In this document: one piece after another, positions 8,669 to 17,336 of the stretch
Layout of the letters: each line of letters begins with the position of its first letter
Position numbering within the stretch: the first letter of the stretch is position 1
Assembly (NCBI RefSeq): GCF_003583365.1
Contig: NZ_QXED01000004.1
Coordinates: 496,001 to 560,000 of the forward strand
From: Fibrisoma montanum
GTDB lineage: Bacteria; Bacteroidota; Bacteroidia; Cytophagales; Spirosomataceae
Reading direction: 5' to 3'
DNA: 64,000 nucleotides
Translations under genes and position numbers: made by a program
The notes under the pieces: model-generated
Told to the model about the DNA's origin: nothing
The model's input: only the letters and a program-made list of their open reading frames with translations
The model's database searches: none

Positions 8669-9697
8669 TTACGACGGGACAGGGAGCTGCGTTGATGTGG
8701 TGGGGGGCGACGAATCCGTTGGCCGATCCGTGGGCTGGTCGACTGCGTTGGCCAGCAGAGCCGCCCGCTTACGACGATACGTCTGCGTGGCTACGTCGCG
8801 CAGCAGCCGGAGGGCGGGTTGAGATTGAACAGAAAAGGCACCTCCGTAAATCACCCGATCCGCTTCGCGCAGAGCGTCGACAACGCGTTCGTCGGCCATG
8901 CGCTCGGCAATCTCTGTCGTTGTCAGTGAAGCAAACGACTGGCCCTCCAATTGGCCAAGGTATTCTTTCCAGACCGATACCGCCTGGCTGGTGGTCGTAG
9001 TTGCCGTTTCGGCATTGAGGTTGCGAATCAACTGATTGTAGTCCCGCTGAAAACGTACCTGCTTCAGGTAAAGTTGATAAAGCCGGACTTTCCGCGAAAT
9101 CCAGCGGCCAAATAGTAGGTATAGCAGCCCCAGCAGCATGCTCAGGCCCGTTACGACAGCAATCAGAACAGGGTAATTGAACTGCTGTCGAAGCTGGATC
9201 AGGTCGGTGTTCGTCGCCAGCGTTGTTGAAACGGCCCTGGTCGTATCGGCGGCACTGGCCGTGATCGACGTCCGGAGAAAAACCGTGTCGGGCTGGGTCA
9301 TAATCAGCGTACAGTCGGCTTCATTGACAATCCGGATCGGTACCTGAAGGAGCTGGATGGGCGAAGTCTCAAACGAAATCAGCGTGTATACGGCACTGTC
9401 GCGGCTGACAATGTCCGGGATTGTCCCGGTTGTGGTGGTCGGGAAAATCGTAACCTGCCGAACCTGGTAGGGGGCGAAATGCAGGGCCGTATCCGGAAAC
9501 AATACTTCTTCCGTCGGCTGATGGCGATACACCAGCGCGTACTGAAACGGTCGCCCGATCTGGATGCTGTCCGACAGAAAACGCCCCGCAGGCGCTACCT
9601 GCGCCCGTAGTGGGAGCGTCAGCAGACAAATCAGCGCCAGGATACGAAGGATACTAATCAATACGTAACGCGGTTTCAGGGTTAGGCAACAGACCAT
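8669..9697 (-). CDS. Bat-operon membrane protein, BatD-like
   Basis: The 342-residue protein lies between the DUF58 and BatA genes. An N-terminal signal or anchor (RYVLISILRILALICLLTLP) leads to a periplasmic beta-rich region. A membrane helix follows at roughly YPVLIAVVTGLSMLLGLLYLL, then a cytoplasmic tail rich in Arg and Gln. This layout is that of the short BatD/DUF4381-like protein found in this position in Bacteroidota. The start was set at ATG 9697, because the longer reading from 9739 would overlap the DUF58 gene and adds a poorly hydrophobic leader before the signal segment. Function is inferred from position only. Confidence 0.65.
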   Translation of the reverse strand: MVCCLTLKPRYVLISILRILALICLLTLPLRAQVAPAGRFLSDSIQIGRPFQYALVYRHQPTEEVLFPDTALHFAPYQVRQVTIFPTTTTGTIPDIVSRDSAVYTLISFETSPIQLLQVPIRIVNEADCTLIMTQPDTVFLRTSITASAADTTRAVSTTLATNTDLIQLRQQFNYPVLIAVVTGLSMLLGLLYLLFGRWISRKVRLYQLYLKQVRFQRDYNQLIRNLNAETATTTTSQAVSVWKEYLGQLEGQSFASLTTTEIAERMADERVVDALREADRVIYGGAFSVQSQPALRLLRDVATQTYRRKRAALLANAVDQPTDRPTDSSPPTTSTQLPVPS

Positions 9698-9710
9698 CGA
9701 AACAGCCGGC

Positions 9711-10574
9711 TCAATACCGGCGAATACGGAATAACTCAATCAGCTTCGGCACAAAATCCTCCTGCGATTCCAGCGCGAGGTAGTTGGCGTTGTACTGCTT
9801 ACACAGCCGTTCGAGCCGGCTCTGCGTCTGCCGAAACGAGTCGCGCAGGGTAGCACGGAACGACCGGGACGACGTATTGATCCAGGTTGTCCGGCCGGTT
9901 TCAACGTCATGCACCGGAATGATACCCAGTTCCGGGAGGTTCACTTCGCGCTGATCATACAGGTGGATGACAACCAGATCGTGTTTTTTGGCCAGCGCTT
10001 TGAGGTTGTGCTCGTAGCTCTGGTCAATAAAATCCGACAGCAGAATAACGACACTCCGGCGTTTCAGTACGTTCAGCGTAAACAGGATTGCATCCGCCAG
10101 GTTGGTTCGGATCGACTCCGGTTGCAGCTTGAACAGACTCATGATGAGCTGATAGCCGGTTTTCATGCTGTTCGACGGCTTGATATACCGCTCTTTCTGA
10201 TCGGAGAAACAGTAAATACCAACGTGGCTGGCTTCGCGGATGGCCGACATGGCCAGCACACCACATACCTCCTTGGTGGTGTCCAGCTTGGCCCGGTGCG
10301 ACGGCCCTACCTGCTGCGATGCGCTGACGTCAACGACAAAAAACACGGTCTGGTCTTTTTCCTCGCGGAACACCTTCACAAACGTACCGTGCCCTTTCGA
10401 CGATACGTTCCAGTCGATAGCCCGCACGTCGTCGCCGTACTGGTAGGTGCGCAGGTCGGCAAATTCAAGTCCCGTTCCTTTAAACACCGACCGAAAACTA
10501 CCGCGCATCTGCGAATTGACCGCCTTGCGGATGCGGATGTCGAAGTTACGCAGACGGGCCAGAAATTCATCCAT
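9711..10574 (-). CDS. DUF58 domain protein of the Bat operon
   Basis: A 287-residue soluble protein with the DUF58 core GTGLEFADLRTYQYGDDVRAIDWNVSSK and a VWA-like metal site FVVDVSASQQ. In Bacteroidota this gene usually follows a MoxR AAA+ ATPase, which acts on VWA proteins. Here it is the first gene of its operon, and the upstream neighbour is divergent, so MoxR must be elsewhere. The start is ATG 10574 (MDEFLARLRNFDIRIRKAV), the conserved beginning of the family. An open frame continues upstream to 10961 but runs antisense through the next gene and is not credible. Confidence 0.88.
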   Translation of the reverse strand: MDEFLARLRNFDIRIRKAVNSQMRGSFRSVFKGTGLEFADLRTYQYGDDVRAIDWNVSSKGHGTFVKVFREEKDQTVFFVVDVSASQQVGPSHRAKLDTTKEVCGVLAMSAIREASHVGIYCFSDQKERYIKPSNSMKTGYQLIMSLFKLQPESIRTNLADAILFTLNVLKRRSVVILLSDFIDQSYEHNLKALAKKHDLVVIHLYDQREVNLPELGIIPVHDVETGRTTWINTSSRSFRATLRDSFRQTQSRLERLCKQYNANYLALESQEDFVPKLIELFRIRRY

Positions 10575-10613
10575 AGGGCAAAGTTGCGCCGTAGCGGTCA
10601 GATTGTGCGAATC

Positions 10614-10639
10614 AATCCCGAACTTTGCAGATCGGGATT
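10614..10639. promoter_or_regulatory. Inverted repeat in the DUF58/DUF4296 divergent gap
   Basis: AATCCCGA at 10614-10621 and TCGGGATT at 10632-10639 form perfect 8-bp arms around a 10-base spacer. It lies in the 90-bp divergent intergenic region, 26 bases before the lipoprotein start. It could be an operator or a small hairpin; nothing else supports either reading. Confidence 0.25.
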
Positions 10640-10664
10640 TTGTACAAAAATAACGTAGAAACCC

Positions 10665-11045
10665 ATGCATCAGATTATGTTGACCCGCATCCGATTTTTT
10701 TGGGTGTTTTTGCTGGCCGTTTGGATCGGGCAGGCATGCAGCACCACCGAGGATACCCGGCCGAAAAACCTGATTCCGCAGGAGCGCATGGCCGAAATCC
10801 TGACCGAGGTGCACCTGGCCGAAGCCCGCGTAGGCCGGCTGGGAATTACTACGACCGATTCGTCCAATATTGTGTACCGCCGGCTCGAAAAGGGCATTCT
10901 GAAAAAATACCAGGTTGATACATCGGCCTATACCCGGAGCTACGTCTATTACTCGTCGCATCCGGACAAGATGGAAGCTATCTACAAACAGGTGGTCGAC
11001 AATCTGAAGGAAAAGATTGATTCCACATCTAAAACCCGGCTATGA
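10665..11045 (+). CDS. DUF4296 lipoprotein
   Basis: A 126-residue lipoprotein. A signal peptide (IRFFWVFLLAVWIGQA) ends at a lipobox with Cys25, followed by STTEDTRPKNLIPQERMAEILTEVHLAEA. That LIPxxxMAxILxxxHLAEA pattern is the mark of DUF4296, a Bacteroidota-only family of unknown function. The rest is helical. A start at Met5 would also be possible. The stop overlaps the hemG start as ATGA, so the two genes are coupled. A role for the lipoprotein in porphyrin metabolism does not follow from this and I do not propose one. Confidence 0.85.
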   Translation: MHQIMLTRIRFFWVFLLAVWIGQACSTTEDTRPKNLIPQERMAEILTEVHLAEARVGRLGITTTDSSNIVYRRLEKGILKKYQVDTSAYTRSYVYYSSHPDKMEAIYKQVVDNLKEKIDSTSKTRL

Positions 11046-12373
11046 CTATCGGTATTATTGGCGCCGGTATTTCAGGCTTAACCCTGGCCTACGAGCTGCA
11101 ACGGCGCGGCATTGCCTATCAACTCTGGGAAGCCTCGGCCGAGCCCGGTGGCTACATCCGGTCGCGCCGGGAGGGCAACTACCTGCGTGAGTACGGTCCT
11201 AATTCCCTGCTGGGTGATGATGACCTGCTGCGCTGGCTTGACGAACTTGGCCTAACCCCCGATATTACGTTCAGCAAGCCGGTCAGCAAAGCCCGTTACA
11301 TTTTTCGCGCTGGGCAGTACCGTAAGCTGCCAACCGGGCCGCTATCGTTGTTGTTCGGTGGTTTTTTTAGCTTGCATACGAAGCTGGCCGTTCTGCGTGA
11401 ACGTAATAACCGGACGGTCTCGCCACCTGACGAAACCCTGGCGCAGTTTTTCCGGCGTCGGTTTTCGGCCGAAATCGTTGACTACGCACTGGGGCCGTTT
11501 GTGGCTGGCATCTACGCCGGCGATCCCGAACGGCTGCTGGTGTCCGAAACCTTCCCCATGCTGCTGCAATACGAACGGGAGTATGGCTCGGTGCTGCGCG
11601 GGTTCATCAAAAACCAGGGGGCTGCCGGTCGCCGACAGTCGTTCAGCTTTCGGGAGGGGATGCAGATGCTGCCCCGGGCGCTGGCCGACAGACTGACCAA
11701 TCTATTACTCAATGATCCCGTCAGTAGCATCAGCCGCACCGGTAGGGGCTGGCAGGTGGAGAGCGCTTCGGGTTCAACGACCGTCGATCAACTCGTGCTG
11801 GCGGTTGATACCAATGCGGCTGCGCGGCTTATCGAACCGATTGATGCGGGTTTTGCTGCGAACCTGAAGCAGGTTGTGTATCCCCCGATGACCGCCGTGC
11901 ATTCGGCATACCGCCGGGCCGATGTGCAGCACCCGCTGGACGGATTTGGCGGACTCAACCCTAAAGTTGAAGGGCGTTTTGCCGCTGGTCACATCTGGAG
12001 CAGTTCGGTATTCGATGGTCGGTGCCCCGGCGATGAAGTGCTGATCACTACGTTTGTGGGTGGGCTACAGAATCCCGACAATGCCCGCCAGCCCGACAAG
12101 ATCATTTTTCAACGTGTGCATCAGGAACTGGCCGAAAGCTTCGGTATCCGGTTAGAAGAACCACGTTGGCGGGCAATCTTCCGCTGGGAACGGGCTATAC
12201 CGCAGTACGATGCGGCTATACTTCCTGTCAATCAGCAGGTTAATCGATACGCGCCGGAGGGCTTACTTGTCTGTGCTAACTGGCATGGTGGCCTGTCACT
12301 GTCCGATTGTATACAGAAGAGCCGTGGTATGGCGACACAATTAGTGGATAAGTCATTGATTAACAATTTTTAA
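11042..12373 (+). CDS. hemG: Protoporphyrinogen oxidase, oxygen-dependent type
   Basis: Oxidises protoporphyrinogen IX to protoporphyrin IX, the penultimate haem step, or coproporphyrinogen in a related route. The 443-residue flavoprotein opens with the FAD dinucleotide motif IGIIGAGISGLTLAYELQRRG, then the second FAD contact EPGGYIRSRREG and LREYGPNSLL. Family segments ALGPFVAGIYAGDPERL and a C-terminal AILPVNQQV..GLLVCANWHGGLSLSDCIQ, closing the FAD site, are present. The name HemY is also used for this family. No other haem genes lie in the window. Identification is good, though Actinobacterial-type coproporphyrinogen oxidases share the fold. Confidence 0.87.
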   Translation: MTIGIIGAGISGLTLAYELQRRGIAYQLWEASAEPGGYIRSRREGNYLREYGPNSLLGDDDLLRWLDELGLTPDITFSKPVSKARYIFRAGQYRKLPTGPLSLLFGGFFSLHTKLAVLRERNNRTVSPPDETLAQFFRRRFSAEIVDYALGPFVAGIYAGDPERLLVSETFPMLLQYEREYGSVLRGFIKNQGAAGRRQSFSFREGMQMLPRALADRLTNLLLNDPVSSISRTGRGWQVESASGSTTVDQLVLAVDTNAAARLIEPIDAGFAANLKQVVYPPMTAVHSAYRRADVQHPLDGFGGLNPKVEGRFAAGHIWSSSVFDGRCPGDEVLITTFVGGLQNPDNARQPDKIIFQRVHQELAESFGIRLEEPRWRAIFRWERAIPQYDAAILPVNQQVNRYAPEGLLVCANWHGGLSLSDCIQKSRGMATQLVDKSLINNF

Positions 12374-12450
12374 TAATTAAATTGTACAAATAGTGGCTCT
12401 TTTGCTGTTCTATAAATAATTCCATTAGTTTACTAACCTCCTCTATTGCC

Positions 12451-13227
12451 GTGAAAGAACGCCTGGTAGTTATCCCGACCTACAATGAAATCGAAAACAT
12501 CGAGGCTATCATTCGGAAGGTGTTCAGCTTACCGAAGTCGTTCGATGTGCTGATCGTCGACGATGGTTCGCCGGATGGTACGGCCCAGCGCGTCCGTGAT
12601 CTGCAGGAGGAGTTTGGGACGCAACTGCATCTGCTCGAACGGCGCGGCAAACTCGGCCTCGGAACGGCCTACATCGATGGCTTTAAGTGGGCACTGGCCC
12701 GGGGATACCAGTACCTCTTTGAGATGGACGCCGACTTCTCGCATAACCCCAATGACTTGGTGCGGCTCTACGAGGCCTGTGCTAACGAAGGGGCCGATGT
12801 AGCCGTTGGGTCGCGGTACATCAAGGGCGTCAATGTTGTAAACTGGCCTATGGGCCGGGTCTTGATGTCGTATTTTGCGGGCGTTTACGTCCGGTTCATT
12901 ACGGGTATGTCGGTTATGGACCCCACCGCCGGATTTGTCTGTTACCGCAGCGAAGTGCTCGACGTGATTCTGCAGCGACCCATTAAATTTGTGGGGTACG
13001 CTTTCCAGATTGAGATGAAGTTTACGTGCTGGAAGTACGGCTTCAAAATCGTTGAGGTGCCGATCATCTTCACCGACCGGACCAAAGGTGTTTCCAAGAT
13101 GTCGACCCGTATTTTCAAAGAAGCGGTTTTTGGGGTTATCCAGATGAAAATCAGCAGTTTCTTCAAGCACTACATTCCAGACAGGCCTAAAGCGTTACCC
13201 GAACCGGAGCCTGTCGATACGGTGTAG
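12451..13227 (+). CDS. Polyprenol-phosphate glycosyltransferase (DPM1-like)
   Basis: GT2-family enzyme of 258 residues that would load a hexose, probably mannose, onto a polyprenyl phosphate for use in envelope glycosylation. It opens LVVIPTYNEIENIEAII. The nucleotide-sugar site follows (IVDDGSPDGTA), then FEMDADFSHNPNDL with the metal-binding DxD and VAVGSRYIKG. These match the dolichol-phosphate mannosyltransferase subgroup. It lacks the C-terminal GtrA-like membrane domain. The start codon is GTG at 12451. The 77-bp gap from hemG is AT-rich and could hold a promoter, but no exact -7 box is seen. Confidence 0.87.
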   Translation: MKERLVVIPTYNEIENIEAIIRKVFSLPKSFDVLIVDDGSPDGTAQRVRDLQEEFGTQLHLLERRGKLGLGTAYIDGFKWALARGYQYLFEMDADFSHNPNDLVRLYEACANEGADVAVGSRYIKGVNVVNWPMGRVLMSYFAGVYVRFITGMSVMDPTAGFVCYRSEVLDVILQRPIKFVGYAFQIEMKFTCWKYGFKIVEVPIIFTDRTKGVSKMSTRIFKEAVFGVIQMKISSFFKHYIPDRPKALPEPEPVDTV

Positions 13228-13233
13228 AACCGC

Positions 13234-15177
13234 TTAGTCCAGCGACTGCCGAACGGTCCGGTCCAGGGTGGCATACGGCGAATTATGGCTGATGTATTCT
13301 GGTACGGCCTTTTTCAATAAACTAACCAGCAACGTGTTATCGCCATACTGAAGGGCCTGCTCCAGGTGCCCGATGGTCTGTTGCAATGGACAGGCATCCG
13401 GCGTCTGTAAGCGAGCGATCATAATCTTCGGGTGGTGGGTCGGCAGCGTCGACTCGGTCGTATTCAACAGTTCTTCGTATAGTTTTTCTCCCGGACGCAG
13501 GCCCGTAAACTCCAGCGCTATGTCCTGGTTTACCCGGTAGCCTGAGAGGTGAATCATCTGGCGGGCCAGATCGGCGATGCGAACGGGTTGCCCCATATCA
13601 AACACGAATACCTCGTTGCCCTGACCCATGGCAGCCGCTTCGAGCACGAGCTGGCAGGCTTCCGGGATGGTCATGAAGTACCGGATAATGTCGGGGTGGG
13701 TCACCGTTACCGGGCCGCCTGCGTCAATCTGCTGCTTAAAAATCGGTACGACCGATCCGCTCGACCCCAGTACGTTACCGAAGCGCGTGGTGATAAAGCG
13801 CGTTGACGATCCCGTGGCATTGGCCTGCGGAAGGTCATTCAGGCTTTGCAGATACAGTTCGGCCAGTCGCTTGGTTGCCCCCATTACGTTGGTCGGGTTA
13901 ACGGCTTTGTCGGTCGACACGAGTACAAACTTTTTAACCTTGTACAACTGGGCCAGATCAGCTACAATTTTGGTTCCCAGCACGTTCACCTTCACGGCTT
14001 CGTAGGGGTGTTCTTCCATGAGCGGCACGTGCTTGTAGGCAGCTGCGTGAAACACGTATTCGGGAAGATACTGCTGAAACAATTGCTGCATTCGATCGGC
14101 ATCCGTAACATCGGCAACCTGGGTCGTCAGGACAACATCAGCACCAGGGGAGTCAGGAAGCCGGCGCAAGCTGAAAAGTAAATCGTAAAGTGCCGATTCG
14201 GCCTGGTCGGCCAGAATAATCCGGGCGGGCTCGTGGTTCAGCAACTGCCGGACCAGTTCGCTCCCAATTGAACCCGCAGCCCCCGTAACCAGGATCGTCC
14301 GGTCGCGAAGCAGCATCGTAACGGCTGTACTATCCAGCCGGATAGCCGGTCGGCCAAGGAGGTCTTCAACCGAAATCTCCGGCTGCTGGCGTTGGCCGCT
14401 TTTTCCGCTCATCCAGTCCTGCGCCGATGGCACCACAATACTACTAAGCTGGTACTGTTGCAGAAAACGGGCAATTTCCTGACGGCGATGCCCGGACAGC
14501 ATTGCCATCGCCAGAATAACCTGGGGTTTGCGGGGCGCGTGCAGAAACACCGCTACCACCTCAAGCGGGCTGTATACTTTGACACCCCGCACCGTTTTTC
14601 CGGTTTTAGTCGGATTGTCATCAATAAACCCCAGAATCCGGTACCGGCGTCGGCGGTCGCGTAGGAGCATATCTTTTGTGCGCGTGCCGAGGTCGCCCGC
14701 GCCGTAGATCAGTACCTCCTGGTAGTCGCCCCGCGGGCTATCGAGTAATCTATAGTACAAGTACTTGATGCAGAATCGGATACCAATCAGCAGAACCATG
14801 CTGATAAAGTATTCAATTGCCAGAATGGAAGCCGGAATGTAGGGCCATGATACCTGTAGAAAGCGGCTCAGTGCGTACGACCCGAAGCCGGCCAGCAAAC
14901 TGCTGAACGTAGCGGCTTTGGTGATCAGTTGCGCATCTTCAACGCCGGTATGCCGGATGATTCCCTGAAACGGCCGAATCTGAACGAACAGCAGAAGCCG
15001 ACAAAGCAGTAAGGTGACAAGGTGGGAGGTGTGCCAGTTGGCAGCATCGACGGTAAAATTGAAACGTAACGTCCAGGCGCAGACGTACGCAAACACGGTG
15101 ACGGTCAGATCAGCTGACAGCACCAGCAGGCGAGGGGCGAATCGATTCGCCAACCCCGCCGATACTGAATAGCTCAT
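13234..15177 (-). CDS. CapD/PglF-type nucleotide-sugar epimerase/dehydratase, membrane-bound
   Basis: Polysaccharide biosynthesis protein of 647 residues, likely a UDP-N-acetylhexosamine 4,6-dehydratase that starts synthesis of an unusual amino sugar for capsule or glycans. Four membrane segments occupy about the first 140 residues. A first Rossmann domain follows (LIYGAGDLGTRTKDMLL). The catalytic SDR domain then has VTGAAGSIGSELVRQLL, AAYKHVPLMEEHP and VSTDKAVNPTNVMGATKR, the family's modified YxxxK site (Met in place of Tyr). The start was set at ATG 15177: a -7 box at 15238-15245 leaves no room for the longer reading, and the first helix begins soon after. Confidence 0.9.
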   Translation of the reverse strand: MSYSVSAGLANRFAPRLLVLSADLTVTVFAYVCAWTLRFNFTVDAANWHTSHLVTLLLCRLLLFVQIRPFQGIIRHTGVEDAQLITKAATFSSLLAGFGSYALSRFLQVSWPYIPASILAIEYFISMVLLIGIRFCIKYLYYRLLDSPRGDYQEVLIYGAGDLGTRTKDMLLRDRRRRYRILGFIDDNPTKTGKTVRGVKVYSPLEVVAVFLHAPRKPQVILAMAMLSGHRRQEIARFLQQYQLSSIVVPSAQDWMSGKSGQRQQPEISVEDLLGRPAIRLDSTAVTMLLRDRTILVTGAAGSIGSELVRQLLNHEPARIILADQAESALYDLLFSLRRLPDSPGADVVLTTQVADVTDADRMQQLFQQYLPEYVFHAAAYKHVPLMEEHPYEAVKVNVLGTKIVADLAQLYKVKKFVLVSTDKAVNPTNVMGATKRLAELYLQSLNDLPQANATGSSTRFITTRFGNVLGSSGSVVPIFKQQIDAGGPVTVTHPDIIRYFMTIPEACQLVLEAAAMGQGNEVFVFDMGQPVRIADLARQMIHLSGYRVNQDIALEFTGLRPGEKLYEELLNTTESTLPTHHPKIMIARLQTPDACPLQQTIGHLEQALQYGDNTLLVSLLKKAVPEYISHNSPYATLDRTVRQSLD

Positions 15178-15237
15178 AATGTAGTACGGTGGTGCCGGCC
15201 CGAAACCAAGTGTGGAGATGGGATCAAAGCGGTCCGG

Positions 15238-15245
15238 CAAATATA
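15238..15245 (-). promoter_or_regulatory. Bacteroidota -7 box for the CapD-type gene
   Basis: On the minus strand this reads TATATTTG, an exact TAnnTTTG. Transcription would start near 15231, giving a leader of about 54 bases to ATG 15177. This decides the start codon of that gene. No clear -33 element is visible. Confidence 0.45.
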
Positions 15246-15321
15246 GAGATGCGCCTTACTGAAGAAATTAATATTCGAATAAAGTGACTTAGGCAGATCG
15301 AAGAAATAACTATAGTTTATT

Positions 15322-15370
15322 TTTTGTCATGCTTCCGCTCCGACGACCCGGCTGCGGAGGCACGACAAAA
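15322..15370. repeat. Imperfect 17-bp inverted repeat (hairpin)
   Basis: 15322-15338 pairs with 15354-15370 with one mismatch and one G.T pair around a 15-base loop. It lies between the stop of the DUF2480 gene and the promoter of the CapD-type gene on the same strand. It could end the DUF2480 transcript, but on that strand it is followed by an A-run, not a T-run, so the role is uncertain. Confidence 0.35.
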
Positions 15371-15418
15371 CCCTGCGAACGAAGGCGTCGGTAGAAAAGC
15401 GTATCAATCAAGCTGCTG

Positions 15419-15934
15419 TCAGGCTTGCTTCGGGCGTTTGTACAACGGTACTGTACTGCATGGCTCCCCGAACAGCAGGCTCTGCACCACCGGACGTAGT
15501 ACGCGGGTTAGCTCAACGTAGGCGGCCGTAGGAACGGGAACTTTGCTGCACCCCTTCACCACAACCCGGGCGTCGCGGTAATCGGCGGGATTGATCCGGG
15601 CAATCGCGTCGAAGTACAGTTTCTCCTCCAGGTCGGTGAGGCTGCCGAACACGATGGTGTTTGCGTGGGGCTGAAGCTGAAGGGTCAGCAGCATATACGC
15701 CCAGGTTGGAACAATAGCATCTTCCGAACACGTAATGGCTACGTTCTTTCCGGCGTACTGGCTCCAGTCGTGTTCTTTCAGGAACGCCCGAAAGTCCTTT
15801 TCTTTCAGCATTAACCCCATGTACAGATTCTCCTTCAGGTCGTAGACAACCCGTTCGCCAGGGTGGTAATAGTCTTCAAGATCAAGCGTAACGAGGCCAC
15901 TTGCGGCCACCCGGTTAACTAATTCAGTTTCCAT
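15419..15934 (-). CDS. DUF2480 family protein
   Basis: A 171-residue soluble protein of a Bacteroidota-specific family of unknown function. It begins METELVNRVAASGLVTLDLE and contains the strongly conserved stretch LKEKDFRAFLKEHDWSQY. It then has VAITCSEDAIVPTWAYMLL and VVVKGCSKVPVPTAAYVEL, and ends GEPCSTVPLYKRPK. Several Cys residues are conserved in the family (CSED, KGCSK, EPCS), which might suggest a metal or redox site; that is inference. The start is ATG 15934; an open frame extends to 16054 but lacks family similarity. It is divergent from dnaN. Confidence 0.85.
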   Translation of the reverse strand: METELVNRVAASGLVTLDLEDYYHPGERVVYDLKENLYMGLMLKEKDFRAFLKEHDWSQYAGKNVAITCSEDAIVPTWAYMLLTLQLQPHANTIVFGSLTDLEEKLYFDAIARINPADYRDARVVVKGCSKVPVPTAAYVELTRVLRPVVQSLLFGEPCSTVPLYKRPKQA

Positions 15935-16078
15935 AGCTATACGTTCTAAACGTCCAGGGTTTGAGCATCTACGGGTTAAAATGAGTGTGTGCGGCACTCG
16001 CCCGATCTGACGCCTGACCCCTGAAACACTGAACGTGAAACAACAGGTAAACACCGAAAGGTTTCGGGCTTTTTTTGC

Positions 16079-16086
16079 TACTTTTG
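16079..16086 (+). promoter_or_regulatory. Bacteroidota -7 box for dnaN
   Basis: TACTTTTG matches TAnnTTTG exactly. The start site would fall near 16093, about 34 bases before ATG 16127, which supports that ATG over the longer in-frame reading from 16100. Confidence 0.45.
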
Positions 16087-16126
16087 TTCTTATATCATTT
16101 TGCGAACCGCACTAAACGATTGGCCC

Positions 16127-17248
16127 ATGAAATTCATCGTTTCCTCGTCCGTACTACTCAAAAACCTTCAGAACATCAACGGCGTCGTGGCAACAAACCC
16201 GATCGTGCCGATCCTTGAAAATTTCCTGTTTCGTCTGGAAGACGGTACCCTGACCGTAACGGCCTCGGACCTGCAGACGACCATGACCACGCAGATCCCG
16301 GTGGAGTCGTCGGATAACGGGGCCATCGCGATCCCGGCCAAACTGCTGCTGGATACGCTGCGGAGCCTGCCCGAGCAACCCGTTACGTTCAATATCGACA
16401 CCGATACGTTTGGTACCGAAATTCTGACCGATAACGGTCGGTACAAACTCTCCGGCGAAAACCCGATTGACTTCCCGAAGCTACCGACGGTGAACAAGAA
16501 CCTGGCCGTTGAGCTGACGTCGGATGCCCTGCTGGGAGCCATCAACAACACCGTTTTTGCAACAAGCACCGACGATCTGCGTCCGGCGATGACGGGTGTG
16601 TACCTGCAGCTCAGCGACGACAACGCTACGTTCGTCGCTACGGATGGACACCGCCTGATTCGCTACCGGCGCACCGACCTGAATTCGTCGGCCAATACGT
16701 CGATGATCATTCCGCGCAAAGCCCTGCAGCTGCTGAAGTCGTCGCTGCCCGAAAACGTACCGGTAAAAGCCGAGTTCAGCCAGGCGAATGCTTCGTTCTC
16801 GTTCGGACCGACGCAGCTCATCTGCCGCCTGATCGACGAGCGCTTCCCGGACTACGAAAACGCCATCCCGACCAACAACCCGAACGTGATGACCATTGGC
16901 CGGACTGACCTGCTCAACTCGCTGAAGCGGATTATGATCTATGCCAACCGGACCACGCACCAGATCCGGCTGTCGCTCAAAACGAACTCGCTGACCATTT
17001 CGGCCGAAGACCTCGATTACTCGAACGAAGCCAACGAGAAACTGCTCTGCGACTACGACGGTGATGCGATGGAGATTGGATTCAACGCCAAGCTGATGTC
17101 CGAGATGCTGAGCAACCTGAGCGCCCGAATGATTTCGCTCGAATTATCAGCACCGAACCGGGCCGGCCTGCTCATTCCGGCCGATAAGGAAGAGAACGAA
17201 GACATCCTGATGCTGGTGATGCCAGTGATGTTGAATACGTACGCCTAA
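16127..17248 (+). CDS. dnaN: DNA polymerase III beta subunit (sliding clamp)
   Basis: Ring-shaped clamp that tethers DNA polymerase III to its template. The 373-residue product begins [20 protein letters not shown], the usual DnaN start, and shows the three-domain clamp pattern. Recognisable segments are [22 protein letters not shown] in domain 1, [12 protein letters not shown] in domain 2 and [11 protein letters not shown] at the start of domain 3. The C-terminus ends in the conserved hydrophobic [13 protein letters not shown] with the MPV/MPM motif. dnaA and other replication genes are not adjacent, so this is not the usual origin context. A long inverted repeat follows the stop immediately. 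Confidence 0.97.
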   Translation: MKFIVSSSVLLKNLQNINGVVATNPIVPILENFLFRLEDGTLTVTASDLQTTMTTQIPVESSDNGAIAIPAKLLLDTLRSLPEQPVTFNIDTDTFGTEILTDNGRYKLSGENPIDFPKLPTVNKNLAVELTSDALLGAINNTVFATSTDDLRPAMTGVYLQLSDDNATFVATDGHRLIRYRRTDLNSSANTSMIIPRKALQLLKSSLPENVPVKAEFSQANASFSFGPTQLICRLIDERFPDYENAIPTNNPNVMTIGRTDLLNSLKRIMIYANRTTHQIRLSLKTNSLTISAEDLDYSNEANEKLLCDYDGDAMEIGFNAKLMSEMLSNLSARMISLELSAPNRAGLLIPADKEENEDILMLVMPVMLNTYA

Positions 17249-17329
17249 AAAGGAAAAAAGGCGGAAGGGAGGAGAGGAGAAAGGGCGACGGTACCCTGCT
17301 TCTTTCCTCCCTTCCGCCTTTTTTCCTTT
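17249..17329. repeat. 25-bp perfect inverted repeat between dnaN and the MFS gene
   Basis: 17249-17273 is the exact reverse complement of 17305-17329, with a 31-base loop that can pair partly further. One arm is purine-only apart from a single C, the other pyrimidine-only apart from a single G. The element starts on the base after the dnaN stop and ends 7 bases before the MFS start codon. It probably terminates dnaN transcription and may sequester the MFS start. It could also be a copy of a dispersed palindromic element. Confidence 0.7.
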
Positions 17330-17336
17330 CCTCCTG

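Noticed and set aside
9909-10658. Open frame of 249 codons on the plus strand opposite the DUF58 gene
   Set aside because: The minus-strand gene has the conserved DUF58 core and a VWA metal site. The plus frame has no family features.
16127-17248. Replication origin next to dnaN
   Set aside because: No dnaA gene and no cluster of DnaA-box-like TTATCCACA sites are seen around dnaN, so an origin here is not supported.
17249-17329. Insertion sequence or MITE end
   Set aside because: There is no target duplication that I can see and no transposase anywhere in the window. It is reported as an inverted repeat only.
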